Positions 27,424-36,438 of a stretch of 64,000 nt of DNA are shown here, in pieces. The stretch lies in the NCBI RefSeq assembly GCF_017873095.1, contig NZ_JAGGJU010000010.1, positions 124,001 through 188,000 on the forward strand, given 5' to 3'. Numbering within the stretch: the first letter of the stretch is position 1; each line of letters begins with the position of its first letter. The notes under the pieces are model-generated. The model made no database searches. It was not told where the DNA came from and was given only the letters and a program-made list of their open reading frames with translations. The position numbers were made by a program, and so were the translations under genes. This stretch comes from Heterorhizobium halophytocola. GTDB taxonomy: Bacteria > Pseudomonadota > Alphaproteobacteria > Rhizobiales > Rhizobiaceae.

Positions 27424-28587
27424 ATGCCGATTTTGAACCGGGCCGCCGAACTCCAGACGGATGTCACGGAGTGGCGGCGCCATCTCCATGCCAATCCGGA
27501 AATTCTCTATGACGTCGAACAGACGGCCGCCTTCGTCGAGCAGAAGCTGACCGAATTCGGCGTCGACGAGGTAGTGACCGGGATCGGGCGGACAGGGGTC
27601 GTCGGCGTCATTCGGGGCAACAAGGCGAGCACCCGCGCGATCGGCCTGCGAGCCGACATGGACGCCTTGCCGCTCGATGAGATCACCGGCAAGCCCTGGG
27701 CTTCGACGCAAAGCGGCAAGATGCATGCCTGCGGCCATGACGGGCATACGGCCATGTTGCTGGGCGCTGCGAAATACCTGGCCGAAACCCGCAATTTCGA
27801 AGGCAGCGTGATCGTCATCTTCCAGCCGGCAGAGGAAGGCGGCCGCGGCGCCGTGGCCATGATCGACGATGGCCTGATGGAGCGTTTCGGCATCGAGGAA
27901 GTCTACGGCATGCACAACATGCCCGGCATTCCACTGGGCCAGTTCGCCATCCGCAAGGGCGGCATCATGGCAGCCCCCGACAAATTCACCATCACCCTGC
28001 ACGGTCGCGGCGGCCACGGGGCGGAACCGCACAACACCATAGATCCGATCGTCGTCGGCTCGCAGATCGTCGGCGCCCTGCAGGTGATTGCCGCCCGCAA
28101 CGCGGATCCCCTGCGATCGGTCGTGGTGTCGGTCACCAAATTTCATTCGGGCACCGCCCATAACATCATTCCGGAAGACGCCGTTCTCGGCGGCACGGTG
28201 CGCACGCTCGACGAGAATGTCCGCGACCTCGCCGAAAAGCGCATCCGCGAGATCGCCGAGGGCATCGCTGCGGCCCATGGCGCCACTGTCAGCATCGACT
28301 ATGAGCGCGCCTGCCCCGTTACCAGCAACCATCCGGAAGAGACGGTCTACGCGGCCGATGCAGCGATAGAGATCGCCGGACCTGCCAATGTCGAAACCGA
28401 TGTCGATGCCAGCATGGCCGGCGAAGACTTTTCCTTCATGCTGCAGGCCCGTCCCGGCGCCTATATCTGGATCGGCAACGGCGACAGTGCCGGCCTGCAC
28501 AACCCGGCCTACGACTTCAACGACGAGGCCATTCCGCACGGCATTTCCTACTGGGTCAAGCTCGCGGAGCAGCGCCTTAAAATCTGA
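27424..28587 (+). CDS. M20D amidohydrolase (hippurate hydrolase-like)
   Basis: The 387-residue enzyme belongs to metallopeptidase family M20D. Metal-site stretches are MHACGHDGHTAMLLGAA, FQPAEEGGRGA and VYGMHNMPG. The dimerisation domain has GRGGHGAEPH. Members cleave N-acyl amino acids such as hippurate, IAA-conjugates or N-acetyl amino acids. The sequence does not choose among these. ATG 27424 is preferred; GTG 27418 is two codons upstream. It is divergent from dacA and ends about 100 bases before the split tRNA gene. Confidence 0.87.
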   Translation: MPILNRAAELQTDVTEWRRHLHANPEILYDVEQTAAFVEQKLTEFGVDEVVTGIGRTGVVGVIRGNKASTRAIGLRADMDALPLDEITGKPWASTQSGKMHACGHDGHTAMLLGAAKYLAETRNFEGSVIVIFQPAEEGGRGAVAMIDDGLMERFGIEEVYGMHNMPGIPLGQFAIRKGGIMAAPDKFTITLHGRGGHGAEPHNTIDPIVVGSQIVGALQVIAARNADPLRSVVVSVTKFHSGTAHNIIPEDAVLGGTVRTLDENVRDLAEKRIREIAEGIAAAHGATVSIDYERACPVTSNHPEETVYAADAAIEIAGPANVETDVDASMAGEDFSFMLQARPGAYIWIGNGDSAGLHNPAYDFNDEAIPHGISYWVKLAEQRLKI

Positions 28588-28684
28588 GGGCCAGGGAAGC
28601 GGACGGGCTCCAAGACACGGAACGGCTGCGATATTGATCTTTGCCTTTGCTTCCAGTACGAGGGTCGCTGCAAGGAAAGAAGAT

Positions 28685-28996
28685 GTCCACGTAGCTCAGC
28701 AGGATAGAGCACAGGATTCCTAAGTGAAATTGGGGGTTGCGAGGGGAAACCACGCAATCGATCTGCTCAAAGTCGGGGAACGCTTCGCTGGGCTTCCAGC
28801 ATGCCAATCCCGAGCCAAGCGCCGGAGAAATCCGGTGAAGGTGTAGAGACTGGATGGGCAGCACCTAAAGGCCGCAAGGTCCATGGTGAAGGGACAGTCC
28901 AGACCACGAACGCCTGCCTCATAGGGCAGCGCGGCGGTGAAAGCCGAAGTGGTATGAATCCTGGGGTCGGAGGTTCGAATCCTCTCGTGGACACCA
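28685..28996 (+). tRNA. tRNA-Arg (anticodon CCU), split by a group I intron
   Basis: Exon 1 (28685-28721) and exon 2 (28957-28996) join to a 77-nt tRNA. The acceptor stem GTCCACG/CGTGGAC pairs perfectly, followed by A and an encoded CCA at 28994-28996. The D arm is GCTC/GAGC. The anticodon stem is CAGGA/TCCTG with loop TTCCTAA. The T arm is GGAGG-TTCGAAT-CCTCT. Anticodon CCT (28719-28721) reads AGG arginine codons. The intron lies directly after the third anticodon base, between positions 36 and 37. The mature tRNA requires splicing. Confidence 0.95.
28722..28956 (+). ncRNA. Group I self-splicing intron (IC3-like) in tRNA-Arg
   Basis: The 235-nt insert follows U36 of the anticodon and ends with G28956, the omega G. 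The internal guide is probably in the G-run 28732-28736, pairing with exon CCU and giving the usual U-G pair at the splice site. P2 is TTGCG (28737-28741) with CGCAA (28753-28757). P6 has CCGGA-GAAA-TCCGG. P7 is GACTG (28848-28852) with CAGTC (28895-28899). A P9 hairpin is CTGCC/GGCAG. The core (GGTGTAGAGACT, CAGTCCAGA) closely resembles the Azoarcus tRNA-Ile intron. No endonuclease is encoded. Confidence 0.95.
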
Positions 28997-29841
28997 TTCT
29001 TCCTTTGTCCATACCGGAGACATAGGTGCAAGACGGCACCCCTCTCCGAAAACGGGCACATCTGCCTATTCATGGCCACCGCACGACCTGCCGCGCGCAC
29101 GTTCTCATTGCCGCACGTTTAGGGTGCAACGCCTGTGCATGCGTCAAAATGACCATGCCCGCGGCTCCCCCAACCGCCTGTCGCTCCACAAACCCGACAT
29201 TTTTCCCGGCCAAGGAACCGCCACAGCATGCAGCAGATCAGGGAAGGTTAAAGACAGGAACACTGACCAGGCCGGCATTCTATTGCAGACAACACGATTG
29301 GGTCTTTGCACCAACCAGCCGAACGTCGATCAGGTGCTGAGGGTGTGGCGCGACTGGCCAGCCGTGACACCTTGACCGTCCGCATTAATCTTCTGTTCAG
29401 CCCGACCGAAGATTAAGGCAGCTTCGAAGATAAGCGATATCGAAAGCAGTTGAAAAATTCATTATTTTCATATCAACTTACGTACGCTCATTGTTTTCAA
29501 AAACGCATTTCCACCAGACCGTTAGAATGTCTTTCCCGAAAGCTTCACCGAATGTCCACCGCTCGATAACCGGCCTTTCAAACCGACTGTAACCGGGAAT
29601 GCTCGACAGTCGGTCAGACACCCGCATGCCCTTCTCTGCGTCGCCCGCGACCGTCCGTATCGACGCGCAGGCGATCGGCCAACGTTTCGGTCGTCCGACC
29701 TGGAATGAGACACTACCTGCAATGCGGCATACACCGCGATTTTATGCCGGCGGCCCACAAGCGAAGTCTCCCGCGCTTTGACGGCCCGCCCTGGACCAGA
29801 CCCTTTTTGAACCGCGCAAAACACAGGCACCGAAACCGACC
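28997..29841. other. 845-base stretch without a convincing gene
   Basis: No open frame here has a recognisable protein, good ribosome binding site and steady codon bias together. Base composition is lower in GC than the neighbouring genes, with an AT-rich core at about 29440-29520. One perfect 9-bp inverted repeat lies at 29386-29417. I found no copy of the tRNA 3' end that would mark an attachment site, and no transposase or integrase fragment. It may hold promoters for the next gene or a small RNA. Confidence 0.6.
29386..29417. repeat. Inverted repeat TTAATCTTC-N14-GAAGATTAA
   Basis: Two perfect 9-bp arms (29386-29394 and 29409-29417) flank a 14-base spacer. It could be an operator or a weak hairpin. 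There is no T-run after it and no gene close enough to assign a role. Confidence 0.6.
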
Positions 29842-30249
29842 ATGAAAACGAAAATCAACATCGCCGCACTGGCACTGCTGATCGGCACAACGGCATTCGC
29901 GGATGCGGCCGATACCGCACAGGAACATAGCACTCTGGTGAAATCCATGATGTCGCAGAATACGCTGTCCAAGTGCCGCACCAAGAATCTGCAGGCCATG
30001 GCGTCCGAAATTCTCGAGCAGAACAATGGCTGCCCCAAGGATCTCGACGTCGGAGCGCTCGTCGACAAGGCGGCCGACAGTTGCGCCGCGGAATATGACG
30101 CGGCCTATGAGATCATGAACAAGGCCCTTTCCTACAGCACCGCAAACGCCGCCGATGCCAAGGTGGCAACGGACAAGCAAATGGCAACGGACAAGGCCAA
30201 ATGGGCCGCCAAGTCCAGCCAGCCCCTGTTGGCCATCTGCCAGAAATAA
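29842..30249 (+). CDS. Small secreted hypothetical protein
   Basis: The 135-residue protein has a signal peptide (MKTKINIAALALLIGTTAFA, cleavage near 20-24). The mature part has four cysteines (KCRT, NGCPK, DSCAA, AICQK) that could form two disulfides in the periplasm. The C-terminal part contains an 18-base tandem repeat in the DNA (30163-30180 and 30181-30198) coding VATDKQ-MATDKA. The helical, lysine-rich character recalls small periplasmic chaperone-like proteins, but no family is recognised. The ribosome binding site is weak. Confidence 0.7.
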   Translation: MKTKINIAALALLIGTTAFADAADTAQEHSTLVKSMMSQNTLSKCRTKNLQAMASEILEQNNGCPKDLDVGALVDKAADSCAAEYDAAYEIMNKALSYSTANAADAKVATDKQMATDKAKWAAKSSQPLLAICQK

Positions 30250-30473
30250 CCGGACCGCCAAGCGGTAGACCACCTGCGATATCGGAGACGGGAGGCTCCG
30301 GTCCTTGAAAAGGTCGACCGGACATCGCCGCCGGGCCTATCCATCCGGACAGGGCCGCAGCGGCTCGTCATGGCGGCGATAGTCCGGCGGTTCGGTCCGG
30401 ATCGCGATGCTGGTGCCTTGTCCGCCTATCCGATCCCTTGTAGAGCCTTGGGCAGCAATCGACCGGACGCTTC

Positions 30474-31661
30474 ATGATGCACAATGCCTATTCCGCAGCT
30501 CCCACGCGCCTGACCGTTCTCGGCTCCACCGGATCGATCGGGGTCAACACGCTGGATGTCATCAGACATCTGGGCGGGCGCCAGCGTTTCGAAGTGATGG
30601 CATTGACCGGCAATGGCAATATCGAGCTGCTGGCCGCCCAGGCACGGGAAACAGGCGCGCAGCTTGCGGTGACCGCCGACGAAAAGCTCTATGGGGCGCT
30701 GAAAGACCGTCTGTCCGGCACATCGACGCGGGTCGCAGCCGGCCAATCCGGCCTTCAGGAAGCGGCAAGCCTGAACGCCGAATGGGTGATGGCCGCAATC
30801 GTCGGCACCGCAGGACTTGCCCCGACGCTGACCGCGGCAGCCCGCGGCGCGACGATCGCGCTGGCCAACAAGGAATGCCTCGTTTCAGCCGGCAAGCTGT
30901 TCGTCGATGCCGTGAAGTCCGGCGGCGGCAAGCTTATTCCCGTCGACAGCGAGCACAGCGCGATCTTCCAATGCCTGGAAGAGCGCCAGCGCGAAGCGGT
31001 CGAGCGCATCATCCTGACGGCATCCGGCGGCCCGTTCCGCGCCTATACGCGCGACGAGATGGCCGATGTGACCGTCGAGAAGGCCCGCGCCCATCCCAAC
31101 TGGTCGATGGGCCTGAAGATCTCGGTCGGCAGCGCCTCGATGTTCAACAAGGCGCTGGAGGTGATTGAAGCCAAGCATCTATTCGACGTGACGCCGGAGC
31201 AGATCGAGGTCGTCGTTCATCCGCAATCGGTGATCCATTCGATGGTCGGTTATGCCGATGGCGCGGTGATGGCCCAGCTCGGCAGCCCGGACATGCGGAC
31301 CGCGATCGGCTATGCGCTGACGTACCCCACGCGTCCGGCGCTTCCCGTCGAACGACTCGATTTCGCCCGCATTGCTCGCCTCGATTTCGAGGCGCCGGAC
31401 GAGACGCGGTTTCCGGCCCTCCGGCTGGCGCGGCTGGCACTGGAGCGGGGCGGACAGCAGGCCGCCATCATGAATGCGGCCGAAGAAACCGCCTTTGACG
31501 GCTTCGTCGATGGCCGCTTGCGCTTTCTTGAAATGGCGGAGATCGCCGAGGCGGTGATGGAAAGCATGACGGCCTGGCCGGACGCATCGACGATCGACGA
31601 CGTTTTTGCCGCCGATCTTGAGGCAAGACGCTTGGCGACGATCGAGATCGGCCGCCGCTGA
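30474..31661 (+). CDS. dxr: 1-deoxy-D-xylulose 5-phosphate reductoisomerase
   Basis: Dxr makes 2-C-methyl-D-erythritol 4-phosphate with NADPH, the committed step of the MEP isoprenoid pathway. The 395-residue protein has the NADPH motif LGSTGSIGVNTLDV, the metal and substrate motif PVDSEHSAIFQ, and TASGGPFR. Two adjacent ATGs (30474, 30477) both serve; the ribosome binding site is poor for either. Two in-frame starts three bases apart do not change the reading. It converges on hemA with a terminator between. Other MEP genes are not in the window. Confidence 0.95.
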   Translation: MMHNAYSAAPTRLTVLGSTGSIGVNTLDVIRHLGGRQRFEVMALTGNGNIELLAAQARETGAQLAVTADEKLYGALKDRLSGTSTRVAAGQSGLQEAASLNAEWVMAAIVGTAGLAPTLTAAARGATIALANKECLVSAGKLFVDAVKSGGGKLIPVDSEHSAIFQCLEERQREAVERIILTASGGPFRAYTRDEMADVTVEKARAHPNWSMGLKISVGSASMFNKALEVIEAKHLFDVTPEQIEVVVHPQSVIHSMVGYADGAVMAQLGSPDMRTAIGYALTYPTRPALPVERLDFARIARLDFEAPDETRFPALRLARLALERGGQQAAIMNAAEETAFDGFVDGRLRFLEMAEIAEAVMESMTAWPDASTIDDVFAADLEARRLATIEIGRR

Positions 31662-31691
31662 TCCGGCGCTCTTCGACCTCCGGCTCAGGAT

Positions 31692-31720
31692 AAAAAAGCC
31701 ACCCCGGCGACGGAGTGGCT
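31692..31720 (-). terminator. Intrinsic terminator of hemA
   Basis: On the minus strand AGCCACTCC pairs with GGGGTGGCT (9 pairs, one G-U) around a GTCGCC loop, followed by a T6 run (31692-31697 on the plus strand as A). It lies 36 bases after the hemA stop. The plus strand lacks a T-run after the hairpin, so dxr is not obviously stopped by it. Confidence 0.85.
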
Positions 31721-31755
31721 CTCAAGGCAAATCCTTGGAAATAGGCCTGTCTGGC

Positions 31756-32970
31756 TCAGGCAACCGCCCGCGCCAGGGCGCAACGCGACCACAACTGGTG
31801 CAGGGCGCTGACCAGATGATCCATGTCCTCGTTCGAATGCAGCGGCGTCGGCGTGATGCGCAGACGCTCCGTCTTCTTCGGCACCGTCGGATAGTTGATC
31901 GGCTGGACATAGACATTGAAGTTGTCGAGCAGGATGTCCGAGATCCACTTGCACTTGGAGGCGTCGCCGACCATCACCGGCACGATGTGGCTCGGATTGT
32001 CCATATGCGGAATGCCGCGCGCTTCAAGCAAGGCACGAAGGCGGCGGACCCGTTCCTGATGGGCGAAGCGCTCGATCTGGCTGGACTTCAGGTGCCGGAT
32101 GGAGGCCACGGCACCGGCGGCAAGCGCAGGCGGCAGGGCCGTGGTGAAGATGAAGCCCGAGGAGAAGGAGCGGATGAAGTCGCAAAGCGCCGTCGATGCG
32201 GTGATGTAACCGCCCATGACGCCAATGGCCTTGCCAAGCGTGCCCTCGATGATCGTAACCCGGTCCATAAGGCCGTCGCGTTCGGCAACCCCACCGCCGC
32301 GCGGGCCATACATGCCGACCGCGTGCACTTCGTCGAGATAGGTCATCGCGCCGTATTTGTCTGCCAGATCGCAGATTTCCCTGATCGGCGCCATGTCGCC
32401 GTCCATCGAGTAGACCGATTCGAATGCGATCAGCTTCGGCGCCTTCGGATCGGCGGCCTTCAGCTTCGCTTCCAGATCCTGCAGATCATTGTGACGCCAG
32501 ATGACCTTGGGACACTTGGAATAACGGATGCCCTCGATCATCGAGGCATGGTTCAGGGCATCGGAGAAGATGATCAGACCGGGGATCTTCTGTCCGAGCG
32601 TGCCGAGCGTCGCCCAGTTCGAGATATAGCCGGAGGTGAAGATCAGCGCCGATTCCTTTCCATGCAGGTCGGCAAGCTCTTTTTCAAGCAGGACATGATG
32701 ATGATTGGTGCCCGAAATATTGCGGGTGCCGCCGGCACCGGCGCCACAGCTATCGATCGCCTGTTTCATCGCCTCGACCACGACCTGGTTCTGGCCCATG
32801 CCGAGATAGTCGTTGGAACACCAGACCGTGACGTCCTGCGTGCCATTTTCCGTATAGCGCGTGGCGCGCGGGAACTGCCCGTTTCGGCGTTCGAGATCGG
32901 CAAAAACGCGATAGCGCCCTTCCTCATGCAGGCCCTCAAGCTCGCTCTTGAAAAACGCTTCGAAATCCAT
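31756..32970 (-). CDS. hemA: 5-aminolevulinate synthase
   Basis: HemA condenses glycine and succinyl-CoA to 5-aminolevulinate, the first step of heme and corrin synthesis by the Shemin route used by alphaproteobacteria. The 404-residue PLP enzyme starts [20 protein letters not shown]. It has [31 protein letters not shown] and the cofactor lysine in [14 protein letters not shown]. Its upstream region carries an FNR/FixK-like box and TTTAGAA-type motifs. It also feeds the cobalamin pathway served by cobST in this window. Confidence 0.96.
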   Translation of the reverse strand: MDFEAFFKSELEGLHEEGRYRVFADLERRNGQFPRATRYTENGTQDVTVWCSNDYLGMGQNQVVVEAMKQAIDSCGAGAGGTRNISGTNHHHVLLEKELADLHGKESALIFTSGYISNWATLGTLGQKIPGLIIFSDALNHASMIEGIRYSKCPKVIWRHNDLQDLEAKLKAADPKAPKLIAFESVYSMDGDMAPIREICDLADKYGAMTYLDEVHAVGMYGPRGGGVAERDGLMDRVTIIEGTLGKAIGVMGGYITASTALCDFIRSFSSGFIFTTALPPALAAGAVASIRHLKSSQIERFAHQERVRRLRALLEARGIPHMDNPSHIVPVMVGDASKCKWISDILLDNFNVYVQPINYPTVPKKTERLRITPTPLHSNEDMDHLVSALHQLWSRCALARAVA

Positions 32971-33036
32971 TGCCTTACTCCAGCCTTTTGCCCGTTCTTT
33001 TCGGTCCAGTCTTGCAGACGGTCAACCCCTGCAGAG

Positions 33037-33088
33037 TAAATTCATTCTAAACTGCGACAATAGGCGCGTCTTCCTGAATTTTTCTAAA
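33037..33088 (-). promoter_or_regulatory. Two TTTAGAA-containing motifs upstream of hemA (possible Irr/ICE elements)
   Basis: On the minus strand TTTAGAATGAATTTA covers 33037-33051 and TTTAGAAAAATTC covers 33076-33088. Each keeps one arm of the iron-control element pattern TTTAGAA-N3-TTCTAAA. They lie 70-120 bases before the hemA start. The pattern match is seen; Irr control is inference from heme-gene regulation in rhizobia. Confidence 0.35.
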
Positions 33089-33119
33089 TTCTTCGTAACC
33101 TGGCGCCGCGATCGCGGAA

Positions 33120-33133
33120 TTGATCTGGGTCAA
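33120..33133. promoter_or_regulatory. FNR/FixK-type box upstream of hemA
   Basis: TTGATCTGGGTCAA matches the TTGAT-N4-ATCAA consensus with one mismatch in the second arm. It is centred about 156 bases before the hemA ATG, a distance that suits an upstream activator if the leader is about 110 bases. The coxM stop lies on the other side, so hemA is the likely target. Confidence 0.55.
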
Positions 33134-33180
33134 GTGCGCCAGAGAACAAGAGGCGGCGCCGTGGCGCCGCCTCGAAACGC

Positions 33181-33981
33181 TTAGCTTTCCGCATGCTCCA
33201 GCGCACGCTTTGTCATGACTTTCACCAGGTTGGCGCGATATTCCGAGCTGCAGTGCATGTCCGCCATCAGGTTGGCGGGGTCAACGCTGACGCCTGCAAC
33301 CGCATCCGGCGACCAGTTCGCCGACAGTGCGGCCTCCAGGCCCTCATGGCGAAACACGCCCTCGGAGCCGGCACCGGTTGCCGCAACGCGGACGCCGTCG
33401 GCTCTCCTGGCGACGAATACCCCGGTCATGGCAAACCGCGATGCCGGGTTGGCAAACTTCGCATAGCCGGCCTTTTCCGGCGCCTCGAAGCTGATGGCGA
33501 TGATGATTTCGTCCGGCTCCAGTGCCGTCTCGAACAGGCCGACGAAGAAGTCGTCCGCCGGTATCGCTCTTCGATCGGTGACGATGGTCGCCCCGAGCCC
33601 CAGTATCGCGGCGGGGTAATCGGCTGCCGGGTCGTCATTGGCGACCGATCCGCCGATCGTACCGAGCTTGCGTACGTGCGGATCGCCGATGCGGCTTGCC
33701 AGATAACAGAGCGCCGGACAGAGCCCTTGAATCTCGGCCGACCCGGCAACTGCGGCATGCGAAACGCCGCCGCCGATTGTCACCCTCCTGCCTTCCACCG
33801 AAATCGACTTCATCGACCCGACATGCCGGAGGTCGATGACATCGGTCGGATCGGCCAGCCGCTGGCGCATGGTCACGATCAGCGTCTGCCCACCGGCCAG
33901 ATATTTCCCGTCCTCGGATGCGCCGAGAAGACTGACAGCCTCCTCGACGGAAGACGCACGGTGATAATTGAGCGAATGCAT
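33181..33981 (-). CDS. FAD-binding subunit of a CoxMLS-type molybdenum hydroxylase
   Basis: The 266-residue protein is the FAD subunit (CoxM/CutM) of a xanthine oxidase-family enzyme. It has the N-terminal FAD motif KYLAGGQTLI, TIGGGVSHAAV and GDPHVRKLGTIGGSVANDDP, and a CO_deh_flav_C domain at the end. It passes electrons from the iron-sulfur subunit to an acceptor. Start ATG 33981 is used; a long in-frame extension reads into coxL and is not real. It is the last of three genes coxS-coxL-coxM transcribed together. Confidence 0.88.
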   Translation of the reverse strand: MHSLNYHRASSVEEAVSLLGASEDGKYLAGGQTLIVTMRQRLADPTDVIDLRHVGSMKSISVEGRRVTIGGGVSHAAVAGSAEIQGLCPALCYLASRIGDPHVRKLGTIGGSVANDDPAADYPAAILGLGATIVTDRRAIPADDFFVGLFETALEPDEIIIAISFEAPEKAGYAKFANPASRFAMTGVFVARRADGVRVAATGAGSEGVFRHEGLEAALSANWSPDAVAGVSVDPANLMADMHCSSEYRANLVKVMTKRALEHAES

Positions 33982-33997
33982 GGTGCCGTCCTTCCCT

Positions 33998-36346
33998 TCA
34001 GCCTGCAGCCTGCATGGCGTTCCAGACCGCAAGCGGTGTGGCCGGCATGTCGAGAGCATTGTTGCCGATAGCATCGGTGATCGCATTGATGAGCGCCGGC
34101 GGCGAACCGATCGCACCCGCCTCGCCGCACCCCTTGATACCGAGCGGATTGCCCGGACACGGCGTGCACTGGTGTGAGACGCTGAAGGATGGCAGGTCGC
34201 TCGCCCGCGGCATGGCATAGTCCATGAAGCTGGCGGTCAGGAGCTGCCCGCTGTCGGGATCGTAGCGGACGCCTTCGAGCATCGCCTGCCCTATTCCCTG
34301 CGCGATCCCGCCATGCACCTGTCCCTCGACGATCAGCGGGTTGATCAGATTGCCGAAATCGTCGGCTGCCACGAACTGGATGATTTCGGTGTGGCCCGTT
34401 TCCGGATCCACCTCGACCTCGCAGATATAGCAGCCGGCCGGGAAGGTGAAATTGCTCGGATCGTAGAAGGCGCCCTCCTTCAGGCCAGGCTCCATGCCGT
34501 CCGGCAGATTGTGCGCCGTATAGGCGGCAAGCGTCACCTGGAACCAGGGCAGTGTCTTGTCGGTGCCCGCCACCTTCAGCTCGCCGTTTTCGATGACGAT
34601 ATCGCTTTCATCTGCTTCCATCAGGTGGGCGGCGATCTTCTTCGCCTTGATCTCGACCTTGTCGAGCGCCTTGACGATCGCCGACATGCCGACGGCACCG
34701 GAGCGGGACCCGTAGGTGCCCATGCCCATCTGCACCTTGTCGGTATCGCCATGCACGATCGAGATCGTGTCGATCGACACGCCGAGACGGTCGGCGACGA
34801 GCTGGGCGAATGTCGTCTCGTGGCCCTGGCCATGGCTGTGCGAGCCGGTCAGCACTTCGACGGTGCCGACGGCGTTGACGCGCACCTCGGCCGATTCCCA
34901 GAGCCCCACACCGGCACCGAGCGCACCGACGGCCTGGGACGGAGCGATACCACAGGCCTCGATGTAGCAGCTCATGCCGATGCCGCGCTTCTTGCCCCGT
35001 CCGGCAGCCTCTGCCCGGCGCGCGGCAAAGCCGTTCCAGTCGGCCGCGTCCATCGCAGCGGTCAGCGAAGCCTCGTAGTCGCCGGCATCATAGGTCATGA
35101 TCACCGGCGTCTCGTAGGGGAAGCTGCGGATAAAGTTCTGTCGTCGCAGTTCGGCCGGCGACACCCCGAGTTCGCGGGCCGCCGTCTCCATGGTGCGCTC
35201 CAGAACATAGGTCGCCTCCGGGCGCCCGGCGCCGCGGTAAGCATCGACCGGCACCGTGTTGGTATAGACGGTGCGGACATTGCAATGGATCGCCGGAATG
35301 GCATATTGCCCTGACAACAGCGTCGCATAGAGATAGGTCGGCACCGATGACGAGAACAACGACATATAGGCGCCGATATTCGCGATCGTATCGACCTTCA
35401 GGCCGGTAACCTTGTTGTCGGCATCGAAGGCCATTTTGATTCGCGACACATGATCGCGGCCATGGGCATCGGTCATGAAGGCCTCGGTCCGGTCGCAGGT
35501 CCATTTGACCGGCACGCCCGTTTTCATCGACGCCCAGAGACAGACGATCTCCTCGGGGTAGATGTAGATCTTCGATCCGAAACCACCGCCGACATCGGGT
35601 GCGATGACGCGCAGCTTGTTTTCCGGCGCGACATTGTAGAAGGCGCTCATCACCAGCCGCGCGACATGCGGGTTCTGGCTCGTGGTGTAGCAGGTGTAGT
35701 GATCTTCCGAGGCATCGTAGATGCCAAGCGTGGCGCGCGGTTCGAGCGCATTCGGCGACAGGCGGTTGTTGACCAGCGTCAGCTCGGTCACATGCGCCGC
35801 TTCGGCAATCGCCTGATCCGCCGCACTCTCGTCACCGATTTCCCAGTCGAAGATCAGATTGCCTGCCGCCTCCGGATGGATCTGCGGTGCCCCGGGCTTC
35901 AACGCCTGCTGCGCATCGGTGACGACCGGCAGTTCCTCATAGTCCACCTCGACGGCTTCGGCCGCATCGCGGGCTTCAGCCACGCTGTCGGCGACCACGA
36001 TGGCCACGGCATCCCCGACATAACGCACCACGTCATGGGCAAGAGGGCGCCAGGCGCCCATGTTCATCGGCGAGCCGTCCTTGGAGTGGATCATCCAGCC
36101 GCAGATCAGGTTGCCGATCCCGTCGTCCAGCAATTGCTGTCCTGTCAGGATGTCGATCACGCCGGGCATCGCCTTTGCGGCCGTCAGATCGAGTTTGCCG
36201 ATCCGCGCATGCGCATAGGGCGACCGCACGAAATAGGCATATTTCATGCCCGGCACGCTCATGTCGTCGGTATACCGACCCTTGCCGGTCAGGAAACGCT
36301 TGTCTTCCTTGCGCGCGACCCGTGCGCCAATTCCCTCTACACCCAT
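33998..36346 (-). CDS. Molybdopterin subunit, form II CoxL-like
   Basis: The 782-residue catalytic subunit belongs to the xanthine dehydrogenase family. It carries AYRGAGR near residue 370, the active-site signature of form II CoxL, rather than AYRCSFR of proven CO dehydrogenases. Other marks are [16 protein letters not shown] and [15 protein letters not shown]. Form II enzymes have uncertain substrates. ATG 36346 has GGAGG seven bases upstream; GTG 36352 is too close to it. No coxDEF maturation genes are adjacent. Confidence 0.86.
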   Translation of the reverse strand: MGVEGIGARVARKEDKRFLTGKGRYTDDMSVPGMKYAYFVRSPYAHARIGKLDLTAAKAMPGVIDILTGQQLLDDGIGNLICGWMIHSKDGSPMNMGAWRPLAHDVVRYVGDAVAIVVADSVAEARDAAEAVEVDYEELPVVTDAQQALKPGAPQIHPEAAGNLIFDWEIGDESAADQAIAEAAHVTELTLVNNRLSPNALEPRATLGIYDASEDHYTCYTTSQNPHVARLVMSAFYNVAPENKLRVIAPDVGGGFGSKIYIYPEEIVCLWASMKTGVPVKWTCDRTEAFMTDAHGRDHVSRIKMAFDADNKVTGLKVDTIANIGAYMSLFSSSVPTYLYATLLSGQYAIPAIHCNVRTVYTNTVPVDAYRGAGRPEATYVLERTMETAARELGVSPAELRRQNFIRSFPYETPVIMTYDAGDYEASLTAAMDAADWNGFAARRAEAAGRGKKRGIGMSCYIEACGIAPSQAVGALGAGVGLWESAEVRVNAVGTVEVLTGSHSHGQGHETTFAQLVADRLGVSIDTISIVHGDTDKVQMGMGTYGSRSGAVGMSAIVKALDKVEIKAKKIAAHLMEADESDIVIENGELKVAGTDKTLPWFQVTLAAYTAHNLPDGMEPGLKEGAFYDPSNFTFPAGCYICEVEVDPETGHTEIIQFVAADDFGNLINPLIVEGQVHGGIAQGIGQAMLEGVRYDPDSGQLLTASFMDYAMPRASDLPSFSVSHQCTPCPGNPLGIKGCGEAGAIGSPPALINAITDAIGNNALDMPATPLAVWNAMQAAG

Positions 36347-36438
36347 CTTCACTCCTCCAAGAGATCGGGATGAAACCCGGCCTCACTGCCGGGACTGAAC
36401 CGCCGCCGGCACCGGCGACAGTCTGAATTGGAGAATTT

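Noticed and set aside
28801-29025. Plus-strand frame inside the tRNA intron region
   Set aside because: It overlaps the intron core and exon 2; the RNA structure explains the conservation and the intron shows no endonuclease motif.
29522-29830. Minus-strand 102-codon frame downstream of the split tRNA
   Set aside because: Arginine-rich with no ribosome binding site, no domain, and composition typical of chance frames in this DNA.
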